Assembly (NCBI GenBank): GCA_949710005.1
Contig: OX453282.1
Coordinates: 15,243,509-15,307,508, forward strand
Length of the DNA: 64,000 nt
Direction: 5' to 3'
DNA from: Ricordea florida
Taxonomy: Eukaryota > Cnidaria > Anthozoa > Corallimorpharia > Ricordeidae
The notes under the pieces are model-generated. The model worked only from the letters and a program-made list of their open reading frames with translations, was not told where the DNA came from and did not search any database. The position numbers and the translations under genes are program-made. Below are positions 30,789-44,260 of the stretch, one piece after another. How positions within the stretch are numbered: the stretch's first letter is position 1; each line of letters begins with the position of its first letter.

Positions 30789-33584
30789 TTACGTCTTTGC
30801 TTGGCTCTTTTTCTCCAGAGGAGAGTTGTGGGCTACAGCATCCTCAGAAAGCACAACCACGTTATAATCCTTGTCGTGCTTCTTTATCACAATGCAGTGG
30901 TCCACAAAATGGTAACCTGGCATGTTGACCTTCTTGTTGGGTCTGACAAAAAAAAACCATTTGCATAAGTGACACTTTGCTGTGTGTATATACATCTTGA
31001 TTCGCTTGAAATTCGAACAAAAAAATTAACTGTCCGCGGCTGCAAACCCGAGAAACTATTAACCAGCGTTTTCTGACTTCGGAATGGCTTTGCACAGTTT
31101 TCAAGATAACTGGTTAACTAAAGTGAGATCAAAATTTAATGAGAGATTACTCATGCGCGCGTGGGTCTGAATGAGTCATGCTCCTACAACAAACATCAGT
31201 ACAAAGAATACTTTGCCTTTACAGTCAAAACCAGAGTCACTGAGTCAATGACAGAAAAAAGAGCAAAAGAACAACTATGTTCTTCCCCGTGCACTATAAT
31301 ATTAACAGGTCCTTTTGGATGTCTTTCAATAACTATAAGAGAATTCGTTTTAGCTTTTATCTATTTTATAGATTAAATATGATTTCGGTGGTCACCATCC
31401 ATGCCCACCGTCATCGGAATTAGAAATCTGAACGTTATCTTTTCTCTTTTAAAATCTTGTTTATCATATTGCAGTCTTACAATGGCCGCCCATGGATTCC
31501 ATAACTGAAAAGACGATACCGATTACTCTTAGATGGCCCATGCGTCCTTTAGTGGTTGCGCCGATCACTAAAATAATTAACTTAGTTGATTGAGCCGAGT
31601 ATTTAAGTTATCACGGCACATAAGAACTTACTTATAAAGAGTTTTAAAGTCACATCTGTAATGGCCGCCTCCTTTCAGTAACAGAGACATGGCAATATCA
31701 CCCCTCAGCAATCCATCACGTTCAAACATTATCTCAGTGGATGGCTCCCATTTCTCTGTTCTTTTCTGCATCACTGGACCATTTGGAGGAAAATTCTCTC
31801 CCTCAAAGTTTATGTCATAAAGGAAAGTGTCGCCGTCCACGCTGTTAAAAGAGAAGTGAGAGTATACAAAAAAACTAAAACGATTTTGTCAAGAGGCATT
31901 CTTACCGATGCGATTGATTAAAAACGCCTGCTTATAGGGGACGAAGATCCTGGTTTTCTGGTCTGGCCCTTGTTAATGTAATTTTGAGTGTCTTCCGTAA
32001 TGGTTGTGTTCTGGCGCATTTGATCATATACATAGAGAACTTGCGCCTTGTAAATTGTTAATTCATTCAATTCAGTTTTATGGTTCTACAAAACTAGACA
32101 CAAGGATTCAAGGCTTTAAGAAACGGAAAAATTGATACATGTGGCTTGAGATATTCCATGGAAGAACTTTCCACTGTCACGATGGAAACACAAACGTTAG
32201 GGTCAAGTAAATAGATTTTTGGATAATCTATAACGAAGTATTTAAAATAAAAGACGCACAATCATAAAAGTACTCAGATTTAAACTTAACAATGACAACT
32301 ATATTATTTTATTTCTTTCGACTAAAGTGGGTCACTGTGCTAATTTTCTCTCTTAAGTAGAAATTGGTCATACAAGTTTCTAACCTGATGCGGTTTGAGG
32401 CAGTGCAAACCCCTCCGTCTTCATAAGTCATGGTCCTTTCCCAAGAAAATCCACCATCAGGACCAGAGCAGGTCTGCTTGAAAATATCTGGTATGTCCTC
32501 GGGGTAGTTCACAAATGCCCTGTTGCCATACTGAAATATCGTTGTCAGGATATCATAAGAGAAAAGCAGAGGCCCGCCTTCCTCCACTGTAAGGTTTAAT
32601 TCCTGTGATCCCCTACAAGCAAACAAGAAATTCACTAAGAAAAGAAAGGCTCATATACAATGCAGAACGTTCTTGGAAGTAATGACGTTATTAATACGCT
32701 TCGCCGCTTAATTCATCCTCTGATCGCGTCTCTTCTGATCTACTAACTGCAGCATACTTTTGCTTCCTTATAATTTCAGAGATATTCTATCGTCTCAATG
32801 ACTTGCATTAATTGTCTTATTTCAACATCAAGCGGTTATATTTTGATTTATCGCTAACATATAATTAACTTGGCAGTTACGCCCAATAGGTCTTTGGTGG
32901 CATGCATGTAACTCTAGAAAACTCCAAAATTACTGAATAGCCTAAATCCCGTTGTTCAGCCGGCCTTAAAATCAGATTTTGAGGACTTCAAATCACCGGC
33001 ATACTTATTAATTAAAAGAAAAAGAGCACGTTAGACAATACACTCATAGTGGCTGGCATATTTCTAGCCAAATAAGAATGCAAAGAAAACTTGTTCTTTA
33101 CTAAGATAAAGACTCCCACAATATGGTCCACTTTTTAATTATTTTACTTATTTATTATTATTTTTTTTGCCCTTCATGAACGTAGTGGAAAGAGAAAACG
33201 ATTCCCGTAAGGAACTTACGATCTCAGACCAAGGTTCGATAATTTGCTAGCCTAATTAGCAACATCAAACTCTGTATGGAAGCTTCTCACAAATGAAGAT
33301 TTTTTCAAAAAAATCAGCACTGCTTACAAACTAAACGCAATTATTAAACATTCTTAAATTTTACTCACTCGTAGGGTTTGCCTTTCCCTTCTCCATTGAT
33401 CCTAAATGACTGTCCGTTAACAACGCCCACCATTGTAAGCTTGATTTTCATTTCCTCTTTGAGTGCACTCTGTAAATTGTGATAAGGGCAAAACCGGGTT
33501 AAACTAGAATCCCTATAAAGGAGTAAGTCAACACTTACATGTAGTGCAAAATAGCAACTTGCTCTTCTGTTCAATACTTACCAT
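30789..33584 (-). CDS. GFP-like protein, five exons, QYG chromophore, 231 aa
   Basis: The exons on the minus strand are 33584-33582 (only the ATG), 33469-33369, 32612-32385, 31841-31632 and 30942-30789. Phases agree and total 696 nt. The protein has the GFP-family layout: KIKLTMVGVVNGQSFRINGEGKG near the start, chromophore tripeptide Gln62-Tyr63-Gly64, Arg94 in SWERTM, WEPSTE (142-147) and Glu214 in VLSED. These are the maturation residues of the family, so an intact fluorescent or chromoprotein is expected. QYG occurs in red, green and purple-blue anthozoan members, so colour is not predictable. An exon 1 ending right after ATG fits anthozoan GFP gene structure. No disabling change is seen. 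Confidence 0.93.
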
Positions 33585-33965
33585 GCTGGAAGAAGTAAAG
33601 TAAGATGTTAACTTTTAGAACTCTTCTCTTGTTCGTGATCCTTACTCTTACAAAGCACCGAGGTGACTGGGAACTCAACTCTGAGAGCTCAGCTATAAAC
33701 CTGTGGAATTCCACTCTGCCGCCAAACGGCTAGTCTAGAAATCACGCACAGTTGGTCACAAACAGACGGATAAAGCTTACTTAATTTTGATCTCTCCTGG
33801 ATTGCGGGTTTGTGCCTTTGAACTTAGACGAATGTATTGCTATGTGACAAGCTGCCACTTCAAATGATAGATTACAGACCAAATAGATCCTTTTTAAGTA
33901 ACACATTCAATGTAGAGAATACACGATGATTTTGATATTTGATATTAAATGCTAAACTAGTTAAC
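33585..33965. other. Upstream region of the GFP-like gene
   Basis: This holds the inferred 5' UTR and promoter on the minus strand. No clear TATA box was placed. It ends where the tandem-duplicated unit begins. Confidence 0.35.
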
Positions 33966-36935
33966 GTTTAAGGAAAGATGAGTTAATATAAGTGCGAAAG
34001 AAGCAAAGCAACTATCTTTGCTTCAGTTAATACGAAAACCATTTAATTATAACATAATAACATGATAACATACTCCCAATTGAATTAATCGATGCAATTT
34101 TTGCCACTGAATAATCGCGTCTTGGGACAAAATTGCTAAAATGGTCACATTTCACCTCGTTGTTTTAGAGAGTGTGATAAGGAAACCTACCAAACTGTAT
34201 TTTTCACCTGTAGTTTTATTGTGTAGTTTGTAAACGCCAGCATTTTATACAGTCCAGGTGGCCGTTTTCCTTTAGCTCCTTATTGTTACAAGTGGTGGCG
34301 AGTCTGAAATTAACAGCAGGAGGAAACGTTTTCATTTCCTGTGATCTCCGTTGGCAAGATTGGCAAATCTGAATATCAATACAGTTCACGGTGTCATAAA
34401 CAGCCACCCATGGTGTATGAAAAACTGGTCGCTAATGGGAAATATCAACAAAATGGGCTCAAAGAGAATTGGTTAACGTAATTAAATAAATATATTTACC
34501 TTATAAGCTAAAATTAGGCAAATAGAGAACGTTTCCTCGTTGTTATAAGCAACAACATTCCGGAAAACATGGGGTGCATATACGTGGGCTTTTATTATGA
34601 AGGATTGACATGCTCTGTTTGCGGTCGAAATCATTACATAACATTTTGCAGCAGTTCATTGTAACAACCACTTGTTTATCTATAGATAACTAGAAGAAAT
34701 TAATGATATCCTTACCAACCAAAAAACATTGATGTTCTGTTATTGAAGTGGTGTTGATCTAATTGGGAAGACCTTCAAATTCCAAACTTGCCATTCTGCA
34801 ATTGAAGTCTCCACGAAATGCTTATATTTTGTGGCACGTTACAGTAATTTGACGCAATAACAAACTTTGAAGTGTTTAACCAAGATAAACCGTCTCGGAG
34901 AGATCGCTGAATAAAAACGCAGAGTACTCAGATGACAGAGCTGATGGACCAAATGTACATACAATATTATATGTATAAAACGACATGCACAGCATAATAT
35001 ATCTGGGTATGACAAACTCATAATTATAAGCATTTCATTTCGGCACCCTCTAAAACTTATGTGCATTAGCCCTTCCATTTTGTGTGCACTTTTAAAATTA
35101 ACTTTTAAGAAAGATGAATTATGAGTTAAAAACAAGGACGAAATGAAGCAAGGCAATTATTTTTTCTTCAGTAAACACGAAAACCATTTAATTACCACCT
35201 AATTACGTAATAACACACTCCCAGCTATATGAACTTGTCAAAAAAACTAGTCAATACAAGTTTTGCCGCTGAATTCTCGCGTCTTGTGACAAAATCGCTG
35301 AAATGGTCATATTTCACCTCGTTGTTTTAGACATTGTAACAAGGAAACCTACCAAACTGTATTTTTCACATACGTATTTATTGTGTATGCTCTAGTCCAA
35401 TTTTTTCCTTGGTTCAAATTTTACTTTGCTTTGTTTTCCGGTATGGTAATGTATGATAATGAGTTTGAAACAAAGGAAAACAAAATGTAAACCAAGGATA
35501 AAATTGAACCACCACATGTAGTTTATAAACGCGAGCATTTGATTACAGTCCTGGAGGTTCTTATTGTAGGAAGTCGCAGCGGGTTTGATATTAACTGCCG
35601 GAATTAAATCAAACAGTGTTTTAATTTCCTTGGATCTCGGTTGGCAAGATTGACAAATCCGAATATAAAGACAGTTGACAGTCTCGTAAGAGGCCACCCT
35701 CGGTGTAAGAAAAGCTGGTCGCTTACGGGAAATATCAACAAAATGGGCTCAAAGAGAATTGATAACGTACTTAAATAAATATAGGCCAGCATTATGTAAC
35801 GGAAGGAACATAATGGTTTTTATGCTGGGACCAAAGATAAGCTTATCAGTAGATAACAGCTAAGGAGCCGCATTGCGATAAGCAGTTCACTGGGTGGCCT
35901 CTGCGGTCTATTACACGGTCTTTTACTTGTCACGTGAAGAGACATCAACTATGTTAAGGCTGCGAAAAGTAAGTTCTTCCCCTTTCTCTGCGAACAAGCT
36001 CAGCTAGCACATCTCAGCGAAAGTGAAAGTCTATCGCAACTCATTTTTGTCCCACCACCCCCCACAACGCCTCCTTGGTTGTTTTCTAATTTTGTTTTAT
36101 TTTTGTGTGGGCGTAATTTGCCCCCACCTAGTTTTTCATGAGTTGAGATGTCATAGTGATTTATAATTTCGTTATAACAGTGTGCTATTGTAATCACAAC
36201 TTGTTAGTGATTTTTGTCAATTCAACGCCACTTAAGTGGCCATTGAAATCCAGCACGATCTCTGTATTTACTAACAGTAAGCGAAGGCCGTCGCATGCAC
36301 ACAAAATCGCTACGACGTATTATTAACCTGTTGAAAGGGCGTCCCAATATAAATTACCTTATAAGCTAAAATTAGGCAAATAGAGAACGTTTCTTCGTTG
36401 TTATAAGCAACAGCATTCCGGAAACATGGGGTGCATATGCTTGGGCTCTTATCATGAAGGATTGACCTGCTCTGTCTGCAGTCAAAATCATTACATAACA
36501 TTTTGCGGCAGTTCACTGTAACAACAACGTGTTTATCTACAGATAACTAGAGGAAATTCATGATGGAAATGATCTTTTCTTTTAATATCTTTACCAACCA
36601 AAAAACATTGATGCTTTTTATTTATTGTTATTGAAGTAGAGCTGATCTAATTGGCAACACCTTCAAATTCCAAACTTGCCATTTCGCTATTAAAAGTCTC
36701 AACAAAGTGCATTTTATTTTGTGGCACATTACTGTACGTTGACACAAGTTACTAACATACGATTGTGGGATCGCAGTTAGTGAGCTTTAAAGCGTTAACC
36801 AAGATAAACCGTCTCGTAGAGATAGCTGAATAAAAACGCAGATTACTCAGGTGGCAGAGCGGATGGACTAAATGAACATGCAGTAACGTATCAATAACAC
36901 GACATGCACAGTATAATATATCTGGGGATGACATG
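33966..36935. repeat. Local tandem segmental duplication, two units
   Basis: Unit A (about 33966-35020) and unit B (about 35103-36935) share long runs, for example TTATAAGCTAAAATTAGG at 34501 and 36359, and ACCTACCAAACTGTATTTTT at 34187 and 35347. Unit B is longer because of a degenerate TGTTGTGG-family MITE (about 35395-35516) and an insert of about 570 bp (35784-36348). No gene is supported in either unit. Confidence 0.8.
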
Positions 36936-38803
36936 ATAGACGGTAACTCACGGTTTCTAGGAAAGGAGTACCCTTTTTATGAATCGAGTATCACTTATGA
37001 ATCGTGACCGGTTTTTGTTTCGAGACTCAAAATTTATTTCGGGATTTCTTGTACATGAGAGACTCCCTTAACTGTTTGAAAAGAAAAACAAAAAACCAGT
37101 GAGTCAGACAGCAAAACTAAATCCCCTGCAGGAAAGAGAGTCTTTAACGAGCTAGCTGTTGTTGACGACTTCCGAGACGACGCCATTACTGACCTGAACA
37201 ACCAAAAAGCTCAAGCATTTGCATTGTCGAGGAACATGAAAGACATTACAAAACAACTGAATTCCATGTAACCTAGAAGGTCTAGAAACTATGAGCTAAA
37301 CGCATCGCACAGAATACTATTTTATTTCTCGATATTTACTTGAATTGCCCGATTCTGTGACACACGGCTTAACAATTGCCATGTTCAGAATTAGTCATGA
37401 TCTGTTCAGAATTAGTCAGCACCTGTCAATCAAACGGTTGGATGTATGAGAAAAATTTGTAGATGCGAAGTGGTCAACAATAAGGCCCTCATTTTTCTGG
37501 TTCAGTCAAGTATACCAAGGCCCTTGGGAACAAGACATTTTTTTTTGAAGATAATTATTCAATTTTGGATCCGTTTCTGACTGATCGTTGATCGGGAATT
37601 TTGCGAGCTCTAAAAGGAGCTCCCGATCAACGTGCTGCGTTTCTTGTATGAAAACCATTTCAGTTACAAAGCGGTACGTATTCGGACAGAGAGGTTTGAT
37701 AATAAGTAAATCGCGTGCATAAACACTTAGCCCCTCGAGTTTTAAAATTGCCGCAATGTTTTCAACATCTTAACAATGCTTCATTATGCAAGACTGCATG
37801 CTATTATCTATGGGGGAGGAGTTACAAATTCAACTCTTAAAATAGTTAAGGGGGTTCAAGGGCAACCATTTTTTTAAGGCATTCGGTATAACTTTAAGAA
37901 ATCATCATTTTGATAAAACTTGTATGCTCATTGACACGAAATTTCGACTGATAAGTACTTTTCTTATTGCAGATAATGACTAATGTATGTTGGTAAATTA
38001 GGATTGAAAAACCTTCTAGGTGCCCTAATGATTAAGATGATGAAGATTATTATTATTATTTAGCACAGCCTTTCTTCAGATCGGGAACTTAGAATGCCCG
38101 AGGGTACCTTAGTCGCCAATACCTTTTTCGGCCAAAAATATCAATCCGAATATTAATGATTCAACCATTTCATACAAATAACCAGTGAAATTAGAGTATT
38201 TTCAAGGTCAGTTTGATAAACCAATTCCAAGACCAACGGCGTTGAAAAATGTTTAGAATAAAAGCTTAATACCTCCTCTTAAAAGTCATAGTGTACCTAA
38301 GCGATCAGTGTGCTGCATATAATTAAAAAATGGCAATCGATGATGCACCGTTTTCGGCCATTTTCTTTATTGTCTTCACGTCTTTTGTCGCACGAGATTT
38401 CGAATTTAGCGCTACAAGCGATGCTAGAGGTCCCGGATATGTCGCGGAATTCTGCTTGAAACAGTGATGGAAACAGTACGCAAACTTTCTAACTACGGTT
38501 AATAGAGGGTCCTGAAGGAGGGGGGAGGGGTACCAATCCCATTTCAAATACCATTTCCAGCTTCCAAATCCCATCCCTACTGGCATTATTTAGGAAAATC
38601 CCACTGCTCTACATAACAGTTCTTTTGTTCTCACATCATCACTTTCTTAAAATTGAGACTGATTACCACTTACGAAAACAAATCCGAACGATCTTCCGGA
38701 GATTCATGGACATGTGCGTGTTCCAAAATAGAGAAGTTACAGCGCTTAATATTACTACACCGCTTGCTAGTGATACGCACCTCCAACCTCGCCGGCCTCC
38801 TAC
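36936..38803. other. Gene-free AT-rich stretch
   Basis: I see no supported gene. Features are a short direct repeat (TTCAGAATTAGTCA at about 37385 and 37409), an inverted pair GATCGGGA/TCCCGATC near 37590-37630, and an (ATT)n run at about 38047. Confidence 0.5.
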
Positions 38804-40836
38804 CTGCAGGATTTCTGACATCCGACTTGTCGGTGTTCTCAGTCTTCCAAGCCTGGTTGAGCGGATCATGCTCAGCGCTGTTTCAAGAGTGGCATCCACT
38901 TCTTCTTCAGAGTCAATGTCACTGACGCTAAGGCTGTCTTCCTGTTCGTTATCTGGGGACTTCGCTGGTAAACTGCAACTGAAATCATCATCTGAATTAA
39001 GAGGTTCGACATGCCTTTCAGTGAATTCAGATTTACTGGATTCAGGACGGTTTCAGTTTCGTGCAAGTTGAAAGACAAAGTGCCTGCCTTGTCCATCGTG
39101 TTATCTTGTCTGACGTTTCTTTGTCTGATAGATTTGCCATGCATCTTAGCCCATGCCCTCTTTTCAGCTTGTTCGTTCCTCGATATCTTCTGTGAGGTGG
39201 GCTTAGGAGTTTTGGTGCGAGGAAAGGAAACTGCATTTGACGTTGAATGTTTGCAATATGAATTTGGATGTGTATAGTAGACTGCTGCACAGTTAGAGGC
39301 CCGTTTGACTGCTTCGTCCACCTATGAGCCAAGCATAATAGCGTATTCATACAATGTAAAAGAGTTTCTCTCTTAAAGTGAGTAAGAGCATGTTGATTTT
39401 CAACATGAAGCTGTAGTTCCACCGAAAATAAATCACAATAAAGAAAGTGTTTTCCGGATTGGTTGTGTCTAGTGCATTTAGTGTTATCTTTACCTTACAA
39501 CTGACCCTGAATCCATGCATCAGCCAACTTTCATCTATATCAAACACAAAACATATTTTACATGCTTCTCACCCTCTATCAACAGCTTTCAAAATTAAGG
39601 GTGATGACAGTGATTTTAATGATAATATCCATGCATGACAGACATGACAAGGACAATTGTCCTGAGGCTTTCGAGGTTTTACAGGTAGAATTTAATATTT
39701 CGGTTCAACATCTCACCTTCAATATCGAAAAACATGATTCCTTGCTTTCCACAGAAGAATGCCACACCTTGCATGTGACACAGACTAATGCCAACTGAAA
39801 CACAATTTCTTTAATGTAGAACTGAGCTTTCAGTAGGGCTATGTAGACGCAACTGTACCAGATCTGATGAACCAGTCTTTGAGTTCAAATTGAGAAAAAT
39901 GGCTTTTCTGTGCCGGCTGTGGAAATTGAAAAGGGATGTTCATAAGGTTCCTCTTTGTTTAAGTCACTGGTTCGGTACCTGTCTGGAAGTATATTCGTGG
40001 TCACAAATACATTGTTCATTAAGTTGAGGAAGTCTATCAGTTTCTGAGAAGTAAGTTCAAGAAGTGGCTATACTGCCGTCCTGTTCTTATTTCTGTCTGG
40101 GAAGAGTCTCCTTGACAGTGACATTGGAATCAAAACTTCCTTAATGTTCTCAGAGTGCTAAGAGTATTTCTGCCCCCTTCACCAAGCACTAAGAACCAGT
40201 TACTCCAAGAGCATTTGAATGCTTTGGCTAAATGCACAGTATCTGGGACTACCACCAGAAGCTCCAGAAACTGAATGTGGTTAGCACTAACAAGATCTGC
40301 CATTTTGTGGTTCCAGTTTCACAGTCAACATTCCATGTTAACGCAGTGAATTGGACGCACTGCATGTTCTTCTCTAAACAGCTGCGACAAGCCCATAGTG
40401 AAGGATTAAAACTTTCTTGCCCAGCTTCCTTACATTCATCATACACAGACTGTAACTCTGTCCATCTGTACCACACACTTGATTCGCAACAGTCACTTTG
40501 TACAATGGCATTAGAAGAGCATGACTCGAGGCATGCTCTATAACAATTGTATTTGCATTACTTCTTCGATACGGTTAATACCTCCTTTAACTTGTTCAAG
40601 TTCATGGCCAGAGTTATGATTACCACCCATGTCTTAAAATCTGGTCTCTGAAGCATTATCAAAGTAAAGACAAAATTGTTCAGATTCATCCACAATGTCG
40701 TCCTCCAGTGGTATAGATCCAAAGTCATGGTTTCTTCAAATCTAAGTTGCTCTGTTACCAAATCCTGTGAGCATATACTGTGTTCATTGTCACATCGACT
40801 TTGCATACCATATCTTGAGTCCTCTGTTTCTTCCAT
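38804..40836 (-). pseudogene. Decayed repeat-family gene
   Basis: Minus-strand blocks in order are about 40836-40600 (MEETEDSRYG...CSQDLVTEQL), about 40476-40260 (WACRSCLEKNMQCVQ...VDCETG, a C-x2-C motif), and 39420-38804. In the last, SFTLYEYAIMLGS, then a TAG, then VDEAVKRASNCAAVYYTHPNSYC, then a frameshift into SDDDFSCSLP...SVSDIDSEEEVD, is followed by a CAG/GTAGGA donor. The stop and frameshift mark a pseudogene. I recall comparable unnamed repeat-family proteins in cnidarian genomes but cannot name the family. Confidence 0.4.
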
Positions 40837-42014
40837 AAGGGCATCATCTGTATCATTTCCAAATACTGAAAAAGGTGATCTTAAAATAAAACAAAATTGA
40901 CCTAAGTTGAAATTTGGGATGTTTAATGCATATGATTTTCTGATTACTCATTTCATTATATTAAATTTATACTTTGAGAATGACATCAGAATAAAAAAGA
41001 GGGCTTCATAAGCTCTCAAAAGCCAGAAAAGCACAGTCTGCATTAAGCATGCTATTTAATTATATAGTAGGGCAGCTGTGAAAAGGTACATTATAAAAAA
41101 AATCTAAGTGTGGGCATGTCTTGAGGTGGTAATTTAAACTTTTGTTTCCTTTGAAGGTCCAGCCTTAAGGTATCAGCCAACCCACCGGGGTCGTCTACGT
41201 GCGGATCGTTCTAGCGCTCTTTGTTTCAACACAAACCCCCATAAACCGTATATATTTTTGGAAAGCTGAATAATCATAATTACAGCTAATTCCCTTTAAA
41301 AAGAATAAAACTTTAATGCGGTTAAGAAATGAGAAGGTTTTTGCAAACCTGAGTGTTTTCATTCATTGAGTTCCACGCTCACCAAAAACAAACGGAAGAA
41401 AACGATTAATACGGCTTTCATTTCTTCACACGTTAGCCTAAAAGACCGTGTCTCAGATTTCTGATATCTGCTTTCGTTCTTTTTTTACAAGCAAATATAT
41501 TCGGGGATGAGAAATTATTGCCGACACTAGTGCAAAATAGGCTATAACTTTGAAATGAAAAGAAGAATTAAAATTCGCAGACACAGCTTTGTAGATAAGC
41601 TATCTGACAACAATTTGGCCAAATTTCAGCCAAATTGGTCCAGGGGCTGGCGACTTGGAGTTCAAAATGCATGCACAACTCGCCCAGATTTTCCTTTCGA
41701 GAAAAGAGGAAAAATATAATTTCGACCGTAATGAGATTAGCAAAACCTAGGCGTTAAGCAAATAAAGTGTTGATGGATAAAAGAAAATATCAGTTTTCTT
41801 TAACAATACTAGTTTGACAGGTAACAAGAAACATACAAATTTTCGCGGCGGTGGGAAACTCTCGTTGAGCCGCTTCCAAGACGGGTCCAACAATTTATTT
41901 GTTGAGGTTAGTAAACGCCAATTCATTTGACTGACTTGTCAAATAGTTCAGATTACACGCTGCAATGAAAACATCTTGATGACTTTATCTTTAATTATAA
42001 CAAGGTTTGTAAGG
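40837..42014. other. Intergenic, upstream of the 42-kb gene
   Basis: This is AT-rich with no supported gene. The last few hundred bases before 42015 probably include the promoter of the plus-strand gene. Confidence 0.4.
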
Positions 42015-42574
42015 ATGCCAAAGACCAGAAAGCGATCAAGAGCAGCAGCGAACAGTCCGGCACCGGAAGACATCGGCGACGATGCCAACCGAAGGTTTGT
42101 GAACTCACAACTGTCGTTTTATAGGCTTATAAGGAACAATAAAAGAAATAAAAGAAACATTTTTCTCTCGGAATTCTGTCCAGGTCAGTACAGATGCCGG
42201 CGAATTCCAGAAGGCAGCCAACTAATACTATTGGCGATGATGCGAACAAAAATACGGCAGTGGATCCAAAGGAACACATGCTATCAACAATAAAATCAGC
42301 CGGGTAGGTTGTAAATGTCTTTTGTACCGCCAATACGTGAGGGAAACAAATCGTAGACGAAGACTGATCAAACGATGTCACTTTGCAATGAGTGATAACC
42401 GACCAGCCAAACGTCTGCAACGTCTGAAACTCGGCGTATTTATTTTTCTTTAGTTACGATGGCAGTCACTTCGCAACTTCGCTTGAAATTAGCGTAGAGG
42501 AGAAGATCAAACGTGTAAAACCTCCGAGGAGGAACCGATATCTACACTATTGTAACTGGGCACATGCACTGTTG
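42015..42574 (+). CDS. Three exons of an unrecognised basic host gene
   Basis: The exons are 42015-42094 (ATG, MPKTRKRSRAAANS), 42184-42303 and 42454-42574, joined in phase (107 codons) with acceptors CCAG and TTTAG and donors GTTTGT, GTAGGT and GTATGT. An APEDIGDDANR / TNTIGDDANK duplication spans the first two exons. The third exon is basic (EEKIKRVKPPRRNRYLHYCNWAHALL). The last exon ends at a donor, so the gene continues. A possible later piece is the open stretch at 43166-43396. No domain is recognised; it may be a nuclear protein. Confidence 0.55.
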
Positions 42575-42640
42575 GTATGTACAATCCAGGTTATCAGGCT
42601 TTTGCTCATGTAATGGAAGTACAGATAGAGTAATTCGTTT

Positions 42641-42762
42641 ATGAAATCAAATGGTTCAAGCGAAATTACGGAATAATTTCGCGCGAGTTTCGTCCAAATT
42701 CCAATATTTGGACAAAACGCGCGCCGAATTATTCCCTAATTTGAGGAGTAAACCATTTCATC
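42641..42762. repeat. Foldback element with GTCCAAAT core
   Basis: Inverted arms (ATGAAATCAAATGGTT...GGAATAATTTCGCGCG...GTCCAAAT and the imperfect complement) make a near-complete hairpin of about 122 bp in the intron or flank downstream of exon 3 of the 42-kb gene. It is MITE-like and non-coding. Confidence 0.75.
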
Positions 42763-43691
42763 ACCTAATAATACCATTGGTGGCAAATTGCGCTCAGAAT
42801 CGTGGGGTTTTTGACGCACCTTGACTCTGTAGGAAACCATCGGCAACTATTTCGGCCAAGCGCCCGCGTAACGTAAGCGGTTTCTTCGAAATCGAACTCT
42901 TAAAATGGCGTCAAATTTTACAAAGAAATGTATGGAGATGTTTTTAATATGTCAAAAATGTCGGTTAAAATAAGAGATGGAACATTTGCCGGAACGGGAT
43001 GTCATTACAACGACTGCTGTCTTTGTTATGTGGTAAATAAAAAGACTTCAGGCAAAAAAGAAACACTTCCTTTTTCCTTTGCTTCGTATCGAGATGAGCG
43101 ACCAATTTAGCCCTTACAATACCTTGCAAATTTACAAAAAAGCTTAACATGAAAGACAGATACCCGTGTTACTGTGCTTGGTTCTTCACTTGCCGGAGTG
43201 GAGACCAATAGTTGACTCTGTTTTCAACCCCATCGTGAAATATGAAGTCCACAGCGAAATGTTTGATCCGTCCTTTTCCTTTGCAAAGAACGCAAAAAAT
43301 GTATTGAACCTTGCGAGCAAGAAGAACAAGGCTCATCCTGCAGTCTCGACTTCCGTTACGAGGTCCCGCACTCGTTCGGAGCAAAATGTTCCCTGAGAAA
43401 CCCTGTAAGATCTTGCATGTTTGGTATCAAAATTTTCAGCGAAATTTCAGCTTTCTAAAGCTGCTAGTCTTTCTGGGATAGGTGTTACAGCACGCTTTTG
43501 GCCAGCAGTTAAATGTGTAAGCGAGTTCACTTCCGGTGGTTTTCGCGGCGGATTTCGTGCTGAAATTTGAAAAATAAACATTACATTTATTGTTCATATC
43601 GCATGGGCTAGTATATCTAAGAGCTCTGAGATGTCTGATTTACTCCAAATATCAGCCTTATCCCGGTTTAAGGAATCTGTGAGTGTTTCTA

Positions 43692-44260
43692 TCAAAGCCA
43701 ATAAAAGGAAGAATGTTGGTCTGGGTGGTTTTTCATAGCTCCTGCAAATTTATTATGTCTATTAGTTTCATAATCTCTAAAAAAATAAAATTCAAAAACT
43801 TCTCTGTGCACTGACCTCAAAAGTTCTGGTGTCAGATGAGAAGAAGGTTCCCACTTGCAGCTTTCCAGAGGCCAGCCCTCCCACTTTATATAAAGATACT
43901 CGTGATTCTTAGCAATCAAAACATTTATTAAAACGGAAAAATCAAAAAATTTATTTCAAACGGAAAGAAAATAAGCATCGGCAGTTAACTCTTATCGTGT
44001 ATTTATTTCCACATGGGACTTAAAACAACGTCAGAAAAATTTCAAAATATAAACAGATTCATTTATCTTCTCTTGTTCGATGGTCTGTTAGTACTCACAT
44101 CGCGAACCTTTCGACGGAAAATTATTCTTTCTACTTGATACTTTTGTGGGTACGTTTTCTGCCTCTTCCTAGGCGTATCGTACAACACCACAGATGACAG
44201 ATTATGGAGTTGTTTGTAGTCAATTTCGCTCGTGTCTCTCTTCATACCCACGGCCGCCAT
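43692..44260 (-). CDS. Small chromodomain protein, three exons, 112 aa
   Basis: The exons on the minus strand are 44260-44099, 43907-43816 and 43776-43692, in phase to a TGA. The second half of exon 1 and exon 2 make one chromodomain: YQVERIIFRRKVRD, HEYLYIKWEGW, CKWEPSSHL. The three aromatic-cage positions (Tyr of YQVE, Trp of KW, Trp of GW) are kept, so methyl-lysine binding is plausible. Nothing else is recognisable. It may be a small host chromatin reader or the domesticated end of a chromodomain integrase or transposon. Its sequence differs from the E1/E2 integrase chromodomain. Confidence 0.65.

Noticed and set aside
36000..36197. Pyrimidine-rich segment with CCCACCACCCCCC as a possible promoter or G-quadruplex
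   Set aside because: A short isolated run with no gene start nearby; nothing else supports a role.
38323..38586. 87-codon minus-strand open frame
   Set aside because: No domain or conserved partner, and no supporting splice sites.
43166..43396. 76-codon plus-strand open frame (PEWRPIVDSVFNPIVKYEV...)
   Set aside because: It reads like coding sequence but I could not join it in phase to the exons at 42015-42574 or 44751-45043.
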